From positions 29,803 to 93,802 of the forward strand of contig NZ_JBBMEX010000012.1 of NCBI RefSeq assembly GCF_040096355.1: DNA of 64,000 nt. Reading direction: 5' to 3'. This stretch comes from Maccoyibacter intestinihominis (GTDB taxonomy: Bacteria > Bacillota > Clostridia > Lachnospirales > Lachnospiraceae). This document shows positions 24,877-33,022 of the stretch, piece by piece (within the stretch, counting starts at the first letter, position 1; the number at the start of each line of letters is the position of its first letter). The notes under the pieces were generated by a model, which was not told the DNA's origin, did no database searches, and worked only from the letters and a program-made list of their open reading frames with translations. The position numbers and the translations under genes are program-made.

Positions 24877-26952
24877 TTATGTCAGTAAATTCTGCATACT
24901 TTTCAAGCTGATCACCAGTGTAGAGGTATTGTGAAGCAGTGCCGAAGTTGCCGGCTGGATCACTCCTGCAACACCGAGTGCGATTAAGCCTGTGTTGAAT
25001 CCTACGATCTGTTTGTAGTTTTTACTGATTTTTTTCATCAGAGCATCGCTGATGAGTTTCAGAGTTACTATCTGGTACAAGTCATCTGCACTGATGGTAA
25101 TGTCTGCGATCTCTCTTGCTATCTCTGCACCATCACTGATGGCAATTCCAACGTCTGCCGCTGACAGCGCCGGAGAATCGTTGATTCCGTCACCGATCAT
25201 GATGACTTTTCTTCCGGCAGCCTTTTCTTTTTCCACAAATGCTGCTTTATCTTCCGGCAGCACTTCCGAATAATATTCATCCACACCGACGCGCTCTGCG
25301 ATCGCATGTGCAGTACGTTCACTGTCACCTGTCATCATGACGATTTTTGACAGTCCCGCTTTTCTAAGCGAGGTGATGACTGCTTCCGCTTCTTCGCGTA
25401 ACGGATCTTCAATGCAGATGACGGCTGCTAATTGATTCTCAATGGCTAAATAGAGATGTGTATACTCTACCGGAAGATTTTCAAATAATTCCTCTTTTCC
25501 CTCCGGAATCGTACATTTTTCATCTTCAAAGACAAAATGGCTGCTTCCGATGACCGCCCGTTTTCCGTTGATAGTCGTGGAAATTCCATGTGCTACAATG
25601 TACTCCACCTTAGAATGCATCTCTTCATGGGCAAGGCCTTTTTCTTCTGCCGCCTGAACGACTGCTTTTGCCATCGAATGTGGGAAATGCTCTTCCATGC
25701 AAGCTGCAATCCTTAAAAGCTCGTCCGGTTCTCTTCCGTCAAAAGATACAACTTCAACGACCGATGGTTTTGCCTTTGTCAAGGTTCCTGTCTTATCAAA
25801 TACGATCGTATCTGCCTCTGCTACGGCTTCTAAATATTTGCCGCCTTTTACCGTCATATGGTAGAGGCTTGCTTCACGGATCGCAGAAAGAACAGAGATC
25901 GGCATTGCTAACTTTAAGGCACAGGAAAAATCTACCATTAAAACAGAAAGTGCCTTTGTGGTGTTGCGGGTCAACAGATAGGTCAACGCGGTTCCACCAA
26001 GTGTATATGGTACTAATCTGTCTGCTAAATGCTCTGCTTTTCCTTCTAATGAGGATTTCAGTTTTTCTGATTCCTCGATCATGGTCACAATCTTCTCAAA
26101 GCGGCTTGAACCACCTACTTCTTTTACCAGAATGGTAAGCTCGCCTTCCTCTAAAACGGTACCGGCATAGACATAGTTGCCTTCTGCCTTTCTGATCGGC
26201 AGGGACTCTCCGGTTAAGGATGCCTGATTGACCATTGCTTCTCCTTCGGAAACCTCGCCGTCAAATGGGATCACATTACCCATATGTACAACAACTTCAT
26301 CTCCTGCGGAAATATCATTTACCGATACTAAGACTTCCTGACCGTCTGACTTCAACCATACTTTTCCTACATTTAAAGCCATGGTTCTTGCAAGGTCATC
26401 CACGGATTTCTTATGTGTCCACTCCTCTAAAAGTTCTCCGATTCCCAACAGGAACATGACTGAGCCTGCCGTGCCGAAATCTTTACGAAGAACAGATACT
26501 CCAATTGCCGTTGCATCTAACACCGCCACTTCTATCTTACGATGCCAGAGTGACTGGATTCCTTTTGCAATATACTTTAAGGAACTCAGTGTAATGTAGG
26601 CTGTGTAGACCGGATATGGAAGTACGATCTTTTTGACATACCGCATCAGAACTTTTCCTATCAGTTTTTCCTGATAAACGGCATTGAGTTCTCTGCCAGA
26701 ATGCTCTAATAAACCTGTCGGAACTTCTGCTTTTTCATAGCAGAAGCCCTGCAATAACTGAATGATATAACTTCTCTCTCCGGTATACGAAATCACCGCA
26801 TCTCCAGTCCGCTCATATACTTTTGCACATGTAACGTACTTATCGTTTTGTAAAAAATAGAGTAAAATATCTGCCTGTGCATAAGTCATTCTGTTCTGCG
26901 AAAGATGAACTCTCATCCTTCCCGTCATTTCATGCTTAATTGAAAATTTCAC
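24877..26952 (-). CDS. P1B-type heavy-metal ATPase
   Basis: Metal-exporting P-type ATPase of 691 residues. DKTGTLT carries the phosphorylated Asp, TGES the phosphatase loop, GDGINDSPAL the hinge, and HFPHSMA the HP motif of P1B enzymes. The membrane metal site in helix 6 is SCALKLAMP, with one Cys and no second Cys or Pro at the usual CPC place, which separates it from classical Cu or Zn/Cd exporters. The N-terminal ~90 residues are a degenerate HMA-like domain without the CxxC pair. It starts directly after a small gene for a DUF6110-type protein, so they form one operon. The metal is not predictable, possibly Mn, Fe or Co. Confidence 0.9.
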   Translation of the reverse strand: MKFSIKHEMTGRMRVHLSQNRMTYAQADILLYFLQNDKYVTCAKVYERTGDAVISYTGERSYIIQLLQGFCYEKAEVPTGLLEHSGRELNAVYQEKLIGKVLMRYVKKIVLPYPVYTAYITLSSLKYIAKGIQSLWHRKIEVAVLDATAIGVSVLRKDFGTAGSVMFLLGIGELLEEWTHKKSVDDLARTMALNVGKVWLKSDGQEVLVSVNDISAGDEVVVHMGNVIPFDGEVSEGEAMVNQASLTGESLPIRKAEGNYVYAGTVLEEGELTILVKEVGGSSRFEKIVTMIEESEKLKSSLEGKAEHLADRLVPYTLGGTALTYLLTRNTTKALSVLMVDFSCALKLAMPISVLSAIREASLYHMTVKGGKYLEAVAEADTIVFDKTGTLTKAKPSVVEVVSFDGREPDELLRIAACMEEHFPHSMAKAVVQAAEEKGLAHEEMHSKVEYIVAHGISTTINGKRAVIGSSHFVFEDEKCTIPEGKEELFENLPVEYTHLYLAIENQLAAVICIEDPLREEAEAVITSLRKAGLSKIVMMTGDSERTAHAIAERVGVDEYYSEVLPEDKAAFVEKEKAAGRKVIMIGDGINDSPALSAADVGIAISDGAEIAREIADITISADDLYQIVTLKLISDALMKKISKNYKQIVGFNTGLIALGVAGVIQPATSALLHNTSTLVISLKSMQNLLT

Positions 26953-27216
26953 TTATTCCTCACCTGCTGTATCTTCAAATTCTTCTTCTTTTGCAGCTCT
27001 TGCCTCGTTGATATCCTTAGCTTCTGCATAAATGTCGCCTGCATTCTCCTGAATGGTTGTTGCAGTCTTCATCACGCAGTCTTTTGCCCGAAGCACCGCT
27101 GCCGTACAGCCTGTGTATACTTTCTTTGCGTCTTTACTGGACAGGATTTTGACTCCGGCTGTTCCAAACAGCGTTCCTCCTGCAAAAAGTCCGATTTTTT
27201 TCCAATTAATACTCAT
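26953..27216 (-). CDS. DUF6110-type small protein, partner of the P1B ATPase
   Basis: An 87-residue protein with a hydrophobic N-terminal segment (KIGLFAGGTLFGTAGVKIL), a short basic stretch with a Cys (YTGCTAAVLRAKDCVM) and an acidic C-terminal helix. It matches small proteins that regularly precede this kind of P1B ATPase in Clostridia. The stop codon abuts the ATPase start codon. Start at 27216 chosen for GGAGG. Function unknown; the position suggests an accessory subunit, metal-binding or membrane-tethering. Confidence 0.75.
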   Translation of the reverse strand: MSINWKKIGLFAGGTLFGTAGVKILSSKDAKKVYTGCTAAVLRAKDCVMKTATTIQENAGDIYAEAKDINEARAAKEEEFEDTAGEE

Positions 27217-27329
27217 CGTTGTTTCCTCCTTACGCATATGCTATTTTTATTTTACTCTATCATAGTACCTCCCATCGGCATTTTCCACGTTTTTTATCTT
27301 ATTGAAAAATTTTATCAACAGGCTCTTTT

Positions 27330-28085
27330 TTAGTCACGATTGATGATCCGTGCCAGTCCGATTGCCGGCAGGCTCTCGTCTTTTTCTTCGCTGTAACGCT
27401 CGATCCGGTTACGGATCTCTCCCATCTTCTTGTCCCAATCGGCAATGACATTTGCACACTCGGTCAGTTCTTCTGCCATCTGTACTGCCTCTGCTTCCGG
27501 GATCTCTTTTTTGTAACGCAGCTTATGCTCCAAACTTGCCCAGAAGTCCATTGCAATAGTGCGAAGCTGTACTTCCACCTTCATCGGTCTCTTCTCGTTT
27601 TCTAAAAAGATCGGTACTTCCACGATCAGGTGCAGACTCCGGTAGCCGCTTGGTTTTGGATTCTTGATGTAATCTTTTTTCTCGATGAGCCGGATGTCAT
27701 CCTGCTGTAACAGACATTCCGCTAACAGATAAATGTCCTCCGGAAACGAGCATACCACACGGACTCCTGCAATGTCGTTAATATTTTCTTCAATGGATTC
27801 TAAGGAAAACGGAATCTGTTTTCTCTTGACTTTTTTCAGGATTCCATCAAAAGATTTGACTCTCGTCTTGATCGTCTCGATCGGATTTCTGTCATATTGC
27901 AGTGAAAACTGTTCATTTAATACCCGAAACTTGGTCTCCACCTCCATGATCGCACAGCGATAGTATGACATCAGCCGCTCAATCGGCAGAAAATTCTCCT
28001 GCATCCGGTTCATAAATTCATCCGATAGCACGATATCCGTGATCAGTTCTTCTCTTGCCTGTTCTATCAATCTCTCTATTTTCAT
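27330..28085 (-). CDS. Small alarmone synthetase (RelA/SpoT-domain GTP pyrophosphokinase)
   Basis: A 251-residue single-domain (p)ppGpp synthetase of the RelQ/RelP kind, making the stringent-response alarmone from ATP and GTP or GDP. The family shows DIAGVRVVCSFPEDIY with its Arg and Val residues, KDYIKNPKPSGYRSLHLIVE for nucleotide binding, and EVQLRTIAMDFWASLEHKL containing the catalytic Glu. No hydrolase, TGS or ACT domain. It lies between the ATPase operon and an amylase gene on the same strand with a 34-base gap to the latter, so it may be co-transcribed with it. Confidence 0.92.
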   Translation of the reverse strand: MKIERLIEQAREELITDIVLSDEFMNRMQENFLPIERLMSYYRCAIMEVETKFRVLNEQFSLQYDRNPIETIKTRVKSFDGILKKVKRKQIPFSLESIEENINDIAGVRVVCSFPEDIYLLAECLLQQDDIRLIEKKDYIKNPKPSGYRSLHLIVEVPIFLENEKRPMKVEVQLRTIAMDFWASLEHKLRYKKEIPEAEAVQMAEELTECANVIADWDKKMGEIRNRIERYSEEKDESLPAIGLARIINRD

Positions 28086-28119
28086 CTGCTGTCCCCTTTA
28101 CCTTCTGTTATCTTTCTGT

Positions 28120-29421
28120 CTACTCCATAATCTTAGAGGTATATGCTTCTAATAAGACCTCATACTCTTTGCCCTGATAAGAAAAATGTAATGTCTCTGC
28201 ATGATCTGTCAGGTTAAGTGCGATAACTTTGTACTGCTCACCACTTCGTCTTGCAAAAACGAACTGTTTATTGCGGACTAATACCTCATCATATGCCCCA
28301 TATTTTACCGCATCGGACTCTTTGCGGATCTTTGCCAGTTCCCGGATATGCGCCGGCAGATCCGTTTCTTGGGCGCACATTTCCTCTAAGTCCAGCTTTG
28401 GTCGAAGCGGCAGGTCAGCATCCATTCCCTGACCTTTCACTCCTTCAATCCCCCACTCACTTCCGTAATAAATGGACGGGATTCCCGGCATCATGTAAAG
28501 CAGCGTATAGGCATTCTTTAAGTTCTCACGCTGTTTGAGCAGACTTCCGATCCGGTTGACATCATGGTTATCCAAGAAGTTGTACAGGCAGAGATTTTCA
28601 TAAAGACCTCCCTGCCCAAACTGACGCTTCAACGAATAGGCAATCTCAAAATAATTCTTGTCATTGTGGCTTGAATAAATGCCCTTCCAGCACTCATAAT
28701 TCGTAACCGAATCTAACATCTCATCGTTTGCCCAGACACGGTAATCGCCATGAATGATCTCGCCCATCAGCCAGAAATCTTCTCTCTTTCCTTTTGTAAA
28801 GCTATGGAGTCGTTTAAAAAATTCCCGGTCTACGCAATCGGCTGCATCCAGACGCAGGCCGTCAATGCCCAGCTCGTCCATCCACATACCGACTGCTCCA
28901 AGCAGATGTTCACAAACTGCCGGATTTCTCAGGTTCAATTTAACAAGTTCCGCTGCCCCATGCCAGTTCTCATAGGAAAATGAATCTCCTAACGGACTCT
29001 GCCAGGAAAAATTCAAATTACAGAACCAGTCTTTATAGTCTGACTGTTCCAGATTCTTCTGCACATCCAAAAAAGCAAAGAATTTTCTGCCTACATGATT
29101 AAAGACTCCATCCACGATAACACGGATGCCGTTTTCATGTAGTGCCGTAAAGACTTTCTTAAAATCCTCTTTACTTCCCAGTCTGCTGTCTGTCTGATAA
29201 TAATCTGTCGTATCATAACCATGGGAAACAGATTCAAAGATCGGTCCAAAATAGATCGCATTGATCCCAAGCTCTTTGAAATGCTCTATCCAATCTAACA
29301 CCTCTAAAATCCGTCCGCCTGCCGTTGCTTCCCCTTCGTTACGAAGAGGTGCTCCGGTAAATCCGAGCGGATAGATATGATAAAACATTGCTTCCCTGAT
29401 CCAGTTTTTTTCATCAGCCAT
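28120..29421 (-). CDS. GH13 alpha-amylase family glycosidase
   Basis: An intracellular alpha-glucosidase/neopullulanase-like enzyme of glycoside hydrolase family 13, 433 residues, no signal peptide. Catalytic motifs are visible: GVFNHVG, DGLRLDAAD with the nucleophile Asp, MGEIIHGDY with the acid/base Glu, and FLDNHDVNR with the third Asp. It lacks the N-terminal neopullulanase dimerisation domain, so it is a short version. Substrates are probably maltodextrins from glycogen or starch. Start at 29421 preceded by GGAG; the frame continues three codons upstream. A thioesterase gene lies 38 bases upstream. Confidence 0.9.
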   Translation of the reverse strand: MADEKNWIREAMFYHIYPLGFTGAPLRNEGEATAGGRILEVLDWIEHFKELGINAIYFGPIFESVSHGYDTTDYYQTDSRLGSKEDFKKVFTALHENGIRVIVDGVFNHVGRKFFAFLDVQKNLEQSDYKDWFCNLNFSWQSPLGDSFSYENWHGAAELVKLNLRNPAVCEHLLGAVGMWMDELGIDGLRLDAADCVDREFFKRLHSFTKGKREDFWLMGEIIHGDYRVWANDEMLDSVTNYECWKGIYSSHNDKNYFEIAYSLKRQFGQGGLYENLCLYNFLDNHDVNRIGSLLKQRENLKNAYTLLYMMPGIPSIYYGSEWGIEGVKGQGMDADLPLRPKLDLEEMCAQETDLPAHIRELAKIRKESDAVKYGAYDEVLVRNKQFVFARRSGEQYKVIALNLTDHAETLHFSYQGKEYEVLLEAYTSKIME

Positions 29422-29458
29422 TGCAAACACTCCTTTGTATGCTTTTCACTTACTCTCT

Positions 29459-29839
29459 TTATTTGTTATCTGCCTTGTTCTGGAATTTTTCATTGTCGAT
29501 GATAAAACGCTCATGCTCGCCTTCGCCGATTTTTCCACGTTCATCATACGCTTCCACATGGAAAACCAGTTTTCTTCCATCGACTTTTACTAACTCGCTC
29601 TTTGCTGTTACTTCCATGCCTACCGGAGTCGCAGAAATATGGCTGACATTCATCAGTGTTCCGACAGTTCCCTGTCCTTCCTCTAACTCTCCTGCAACAC
29701 TTGTATAAGCTGCCTGCTCCATCAATGCGATCATTGCCGGTGTCGCATATACTTTTAATGCACCGCTTTTCATCGTAAGAGCTGTGTTTTCCTGTGTTAC
29801 CTGTTCTTTCTTTTCACCTTGAATTCCTGTTGCTAACAT
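29459..29839 (-). CDS. Hotdog-fold thioesterase (FlK-like)
   Basis: A 126-residue hotdog protein resembling fluoroacetyl-CoA thioesterase-like proteins. The start with GGAGGACAGC leads to a strand-rich protein with MIALMEQAAYTSVAGELEEGQ, where Glu is in the catalytic position of the family, then GTLMNVSHISATPVGMEVTA for the hot-dog helix exit. In anaerobes such proteins probably clear unwanted acyl-CoA esters; the substrate is unknown. It may be in one unit with the amylase downstream. Confidence 0.8.
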   Translation of the reverse strand: MLATGIQGEKKEQVTQENTALTMKSGALKVYATPAMIALMEQAAYTSVAGELEEGQGTVGTLMNVSHISATPVGMEVTAKSELVKVDGRKLVFHVEAYDERGKIGEGEHERFIIDNEKFQNKADNK

Positions 29840-29880
29840 GCTGTCCTCCTGCTGTTTGTTTGACTTTTATTTTTAGCTAT

Positions 29881-31296
29881 TTAAGATAAATGTTTCTTTT
29901 TTTCAAAGAAATCCTTTGTCTCCTTGATCACTACTCCACTTAATGCGAAGATTGCTATCATATTCGGTATCGCCATCAGACCGTTGAAAATATCTGCGAT
30001 CGTCCATACTGCCTCTACTGTCATGTATGGTCCGATGAATACTGCTAAAATGTATAACCAACGGTATACTTTTACTGCTTTCATGTTACCGCCTGTTAAA
30101 TACTCTAAACATCTCTCAGAATAGTAATCCCATCCCAGTATCGTGGTAAATGCAAAGAATACCAGACACAGCATTAATAAGAAGGAAGATACACTTGCCG
30201 GTATCGGAAGTCCCTGGTTGAATGCGTAAGTTGTAACCCGAACACCTTCTAATCCTTCTACCTGCCATGCTCCGGTTAATACGATGGACAATCCTGTCAT
30301 CGTACAGATGATGATTGTATCAATAAAGGTTCCTGTCATGGAAACAAGTCCCTGTCTTACCGGTTCTTTAGTCTTTGCTGCTGCTGCCGCGATCGGAGCA
30401 GAACCAAGTCCTGATTCATTAGAGAAAATTCCTCTTGCCACACCGCTCTGCATTGCGATAAACAGTGTTCCCACTGCGCCACCCGTAACTGCTGACGGAT
30501 TGAATGCTCCTTTTACTACTGTTACGATTGCTGCCGGGATCTCTGTAATATTGCAGATGATCAGTGTCAGACTGATCACTACATAAATGATCGCCATAAA
30601 CGGTACAACAATCTGTGACACATTTGCAATACGTTTGATCCCGCCGATCAAAACCAGTGCCACACAGATACTGAGTACTAATGATGCAATGACAACTGTC
30701 CAGGAATAAGTTCCGATTCCCGGGATTGCAACGGTGTGCTGCTGGTTCGGGTCAAAGAAATTATTGACTGCGGATGCAATACCGTTTACCTGTGAAAATG
30801 TTCCGATTCCAAAGAGTCCTACACAAATTCCAAAAAAGGCAAAGATCATAGCAAGCCACTTCCATTTTGAACCCATTCCACGCTCTATGTAATAGAAAGG
30901 TCCACCTAAAGCGTGTCCCTCTTCGTCTACCACACGATATTTCACTGCCAAAAGACCCTCTGCATATTTAGTCGCCATTCCAAAGAATGCTGCAATCTCC
31001 ATCCAGAATAATGCTCCCGGTCCTCCTGCACAAATCGCCGTTGCGACTCCTACAATGTTTCCGGTTCCGATCGTTGCCGACAATGCAGTACACAACGCTC
31101 CGAAAGATGTCACCTCTCCGTGACCGTCTTCCTCATTTTTTACCATCCACTTTAATGCCAGTGGCAGTTTTCTTGTCTGAAGGAATCCCATTCGTATGGT
31201 CAGATAAAGACCACCGGAAAGGATGAGTACCATCAACGGTACGCCCCACACAATGCCATCAATTTTTGACAGCACTTCATTAATTGTCTCTAACAT
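29881..31296 (-). CDS. AGCS-family sodium:alanine/glycine symporter
   Basis: Sodium-coupled importer of alanine or glycine, 471 residues, about eleven membrane helices. Typical segments are SATIGTGNIVGVATAI and PGALFWMEIAAFFGMATKYAE in helix 2-3, and SNESGLGSAPIAAAAAK in the middle. It ends EKKKHLS in the cytoplasm. The leader contains a small hairpin (GCAC-GATA / TATC-GTGC near 31330-31355) but no glycine-riboswitch fold that I can see. Start moved to the ATG at 31296; an in-frame GTG lies twelve bases upstream. Confidence 0.93.
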   Translation of the reverse strand: MLETINEVLSKIDGIVWGVPLMVLILSGGLYLTIRMGFLQTRKLPLALKWMVKNEEDGHGEVTSFGALCTALSATIGTGNIVGVATAICAGGPGALFWMEIAAFFGMATKYAEGLLAVKYRVVDEEGHALGGPFYYIERGMGSKWKWLAMIFAFFGICVGLFGIGTFSQVNGIASAVNNFFDPNQQHTVAIPGIGTYSWTVVIASLVLSICVALVLIGGIKRIANVSQIVVPFMAIIYVVISLTLIICNITEIPAAIVTVVKGAFNPSAVTGGAVGTLFIAMQSGVARGIFSNESGLGSAPIAAAAAKTKEPVRQGLVSMTGTFIDTIIICTMTGLSIVLTGAWQVEGLEGVRVTTYAFNQGLPIPASVSSFLLMLCLVFFAFTTILGWDYYSERCLEYLTGGNMKAVKVYRWLYILAVFIGPYMTVEAVWTIADIFNGLMAIPNMIAIFALSGVVIKETKDFFEKKKHLS

Positions 31297-31467
31297 TTTC
31301 TTTCCCACTCCTCATTACTTCTATTTGCACCGATACTCCTCTATCCGTGCCCTTGTCTAATATATTTGTATAAAAATGCAACATACTAACAATACCACAT
31401 TTTTGTACAGTCTGTAAATGTTTCCGGGCTGTAGTTTTGGCAGTATATTGCATATTTTTTTCATTTA

Positions 31468-31776
31468 TCAGAAACAGGGTATCCGGAAAATATTTCGATG
31501 CCAGATAAGAGCCCGGTATACGCACACAGATACTTGCCAAAATGTTGTGCAAAAATCCGATATACGATTTTCCATAGACACAAAAATATCCGCCTCACCT
31601 TGCAAGTCTTTTTCTTCAATTAATTCCTGTTTTCTGGTTTGAACCGCAAAGTAACTTTGCGCAAAAGCAATCTGTCCTTTACGGGGATCTCCATTTTCAG
31701 CGATAAGATAACAGGCATAACGGGTAAGTATGTAATCGTCTACTTCACGATTAGCACCACTTCCCAATGTAACCAT
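31468..31776 (-). pseudogene. dinD (DNA-damage-inducible protein D) remnant
   Basis: The frame reads VTLGSGANREVDDYILTRYACYL and then AENGDPRKGQIAFAQSYFAVQTRKQELIEE, seen as TRYACYLIAENGDP and QSYFAVQTRKQELI, which correspond to the middle of DinD. The BRO-N-type N-terminal half is gone, and after ELIEEKDLQ the sequence no longer resembles the family. DinD interferes with RecA in enteric bacteria. This is a broken central piece of about 50-60 recognisable residues. It follows the small HTH gene and a perfect inverted repeat. Confidence 0.75.
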
Positions 31777-31799
31777 TTTACTGGCGTCAGTAAAATGGT
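31772..31799. repeat. 28-bp inverted repeat between HTH gene and dinD remnant
   Basis: ACCATTTTACTG pairs with CAGTAAAATGGT around a 4-base centre. It abuts the HTH stop codon and could be a transcript end or a recombination scar; no T-run follows on either strand. Confidence 0.6.
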
Positions 31800-32078
31800 C
31801 TATTCCTCTGCTTTCTTCATTTTCTCATAATACGCCTTATACCTGTAAATCGTCCGCTCACTGACATTATTCCGCTTTGCAATCTCCACCATTGTCATAC
31901 CGCTCTCATAACCGGCAACAAAATCATGATAGATTGCCATCCACTTTTCATTATGTTTCTGCCTTCCGCTCAGCTTTCGATTTTTATAATATTCCAATTC
32001 TTCCCGAAGTGTGGCATTCTCTTTTTCCAGTTCTGCAATTCTTTTTAATGCCTCTTCCAGTGTTACAATCTTCTCCAT
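31800..32078 (-). CDS. Small coiled-coil/HTH protein
   Basis: A 92-residue protein with a leucine-rich coiled coil at the start (LEEALKRIAELEKENATLREELEYY) shown in part as RIAELEKENATLREELEYY, then a resolvase-type helix-turn-helix (SGMTMVEIAKRNNVSERTIYRYK). Such small proteins occur with transposase or phage remnants and as solitary DNA-binding proteins. The dinD remnant and the repeat-like gap next to it suggest a decayed mobile or prophage locus. Start preceded by GGAGGGATTTTAGAT. Confidence 0.65.
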   Translation of the reverse strand: MEKIVTLEEALKRIAELEKENATLREELEYYKNRKLSGRQKHNEKWMAIYHDFVAGYESGMTMVEIAKRNNVSERTIYRYKAYYEKMKKAEE

Positions 32079-32414
32079 ATCTAAAATCCCTCCGAATATG
32101 ACATTCTCATTTTGTCTTTATTATAAACAGTATTCTTGTATTCGTCAATTCGATTTTGTCATGTTTTTTCTGTAACAACATCATACAACTATAAATGCAA
32201 TATTCATAATATCTGTAACAAACAAAAGTGTGCCTCTCCGCGAGCTGTGCATCTTTGCCCGAAGGGCTTTTGTTCTATGGGAAAGACGATATTTCCTATA
32301 GCGCAAAAAAGACATACGCAGAATGCTAAAAATAACATCTCCGGCATGCCTCTTCTTCCTATAGCACACTATCAAAATATTGAGTCTATGAATAATCTCT
32401 GAAATTTTTTATTT
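32079..32414. other. Gap with a repeat-like sequence
   Basis: Of 336 bases, the part 32225-32375 contains a small hairpin (GCCCGAAGGGC), and two copies of TTCCTATAGC. The minus strand would encode a basic peptide with the look of a frequently annotated spurious product (HRTKALRAKMHSSRRGTLLF). I take this as a dispersed non-coding repeat rather than a gene. A very AT-rich stretch at 32100-32220 may contain promoters. Confidence 0.4.
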
Positions 32415-32960
32415 CTACAGGGTTAATGTCATTTCATGCCATTCTTCGCCGCCCCAGGAAGAACCTGAAATGCCTTTGTCTTTCAGTCCCATTTTTTCAT
32501 ACATTGCCACTTTTTCCGGCAGACAGGTCAGAATCAGCATTTTCCGCTGATTGGCTTTTTCACGCTTACTGTACTGCGATACAATTTCTCGTGCTAAGCC
32601 CTGTCCACGATACTGCGGCAGTACATCTAATCCTAAGAGCATTACATTTTTTCCATTCGGTTTGTGCTGACTGATATCCGTAAAAAATTCATCTCTGAAT
32701 ATTTCTTCATCTGTCGCTACTCCATTTAAAAATCCGGCGATTTCTCCGGTATCTTTATCAATTGCTACCAAAAACAACTCCGGTGCATTTGCAATCCTTG
32801 TCTTCATGCTCTTTTCTGAACATGCTTCGTGCGGTGGAAAACAGATCTGCTCAATCGCAACCGCCCGATCTGCCTCCTCTGCATGGATATCCCGGAATTC
32901 AAATCTGTCTGTTATTGTGATGTTTTTCGTTGTGTTATGTTGTTGTGTTTGTTGTGTCAT
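32415..32960 (-). CDS. GNAT-family N-acetyltransferase
   Basis: A 181-residue acetyl-CoA-dependent acetyltransferase. The central fold is visible: AVAIEQICFPPHEACS near the start, VAIDKDTGEIAGFLNGV for strand 3-4, and VLPQYRGQGLAREIVSQYSK with the acetyl-CoA pyrophosphate-binding loop (QYRGQGLA). The C-terminal MYEKMGLKDKG matches the typical FYEKxGF. The N-terminal ~20 residues are Thr/Gln-rich and probably disordered, so the true start may be slightly inward. The acceptor is unknown; the nearest relatives may be serotonin/arylalkylamine-type acetyltransferases. Confidence 0.85.
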   Translation of the reverse strand: MTQQTQQHNTTKNITITDRFEFRDIHAEEADRAVAIEQICFPPHEACSEKSMKTRIANAPELFLVAIDKDTGEIAGFLNGVATDEEIFRDEFFTDISQHKPNGKNVMLLGLDVLPQYRGQGLAREIVSQYSKREKANQRKMLILTCLPEKVAMYEKMGLKDKGISGSSWGGEEWHEMTLTL

Positions 32961-33022
32961 TTTTCTAATCCTCTGGGTTTTTATTTTTTTGTATATACTA
33001 TCCTATCATAATCGGTTTACGC

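Noticed and set aside
31330..31355. Hairpin before the AGCS symporter as a glycine riboswitch
   Set aside because: The conserved glycine aptamer core is missing; only one small hairpin is present.
31280..31552. Minus-strand frame overlapping the symporter start and the dinD remnant
   Set aside because: It runs through the symporter promoter and out of frame with the dinD piece; no start signal.
32181..32375. Basic 64-residue minus-strand frame
   Set aside because: Looks like a product of a dispersed repeat rather than a gene: Arg/Lys-rich, no start context.
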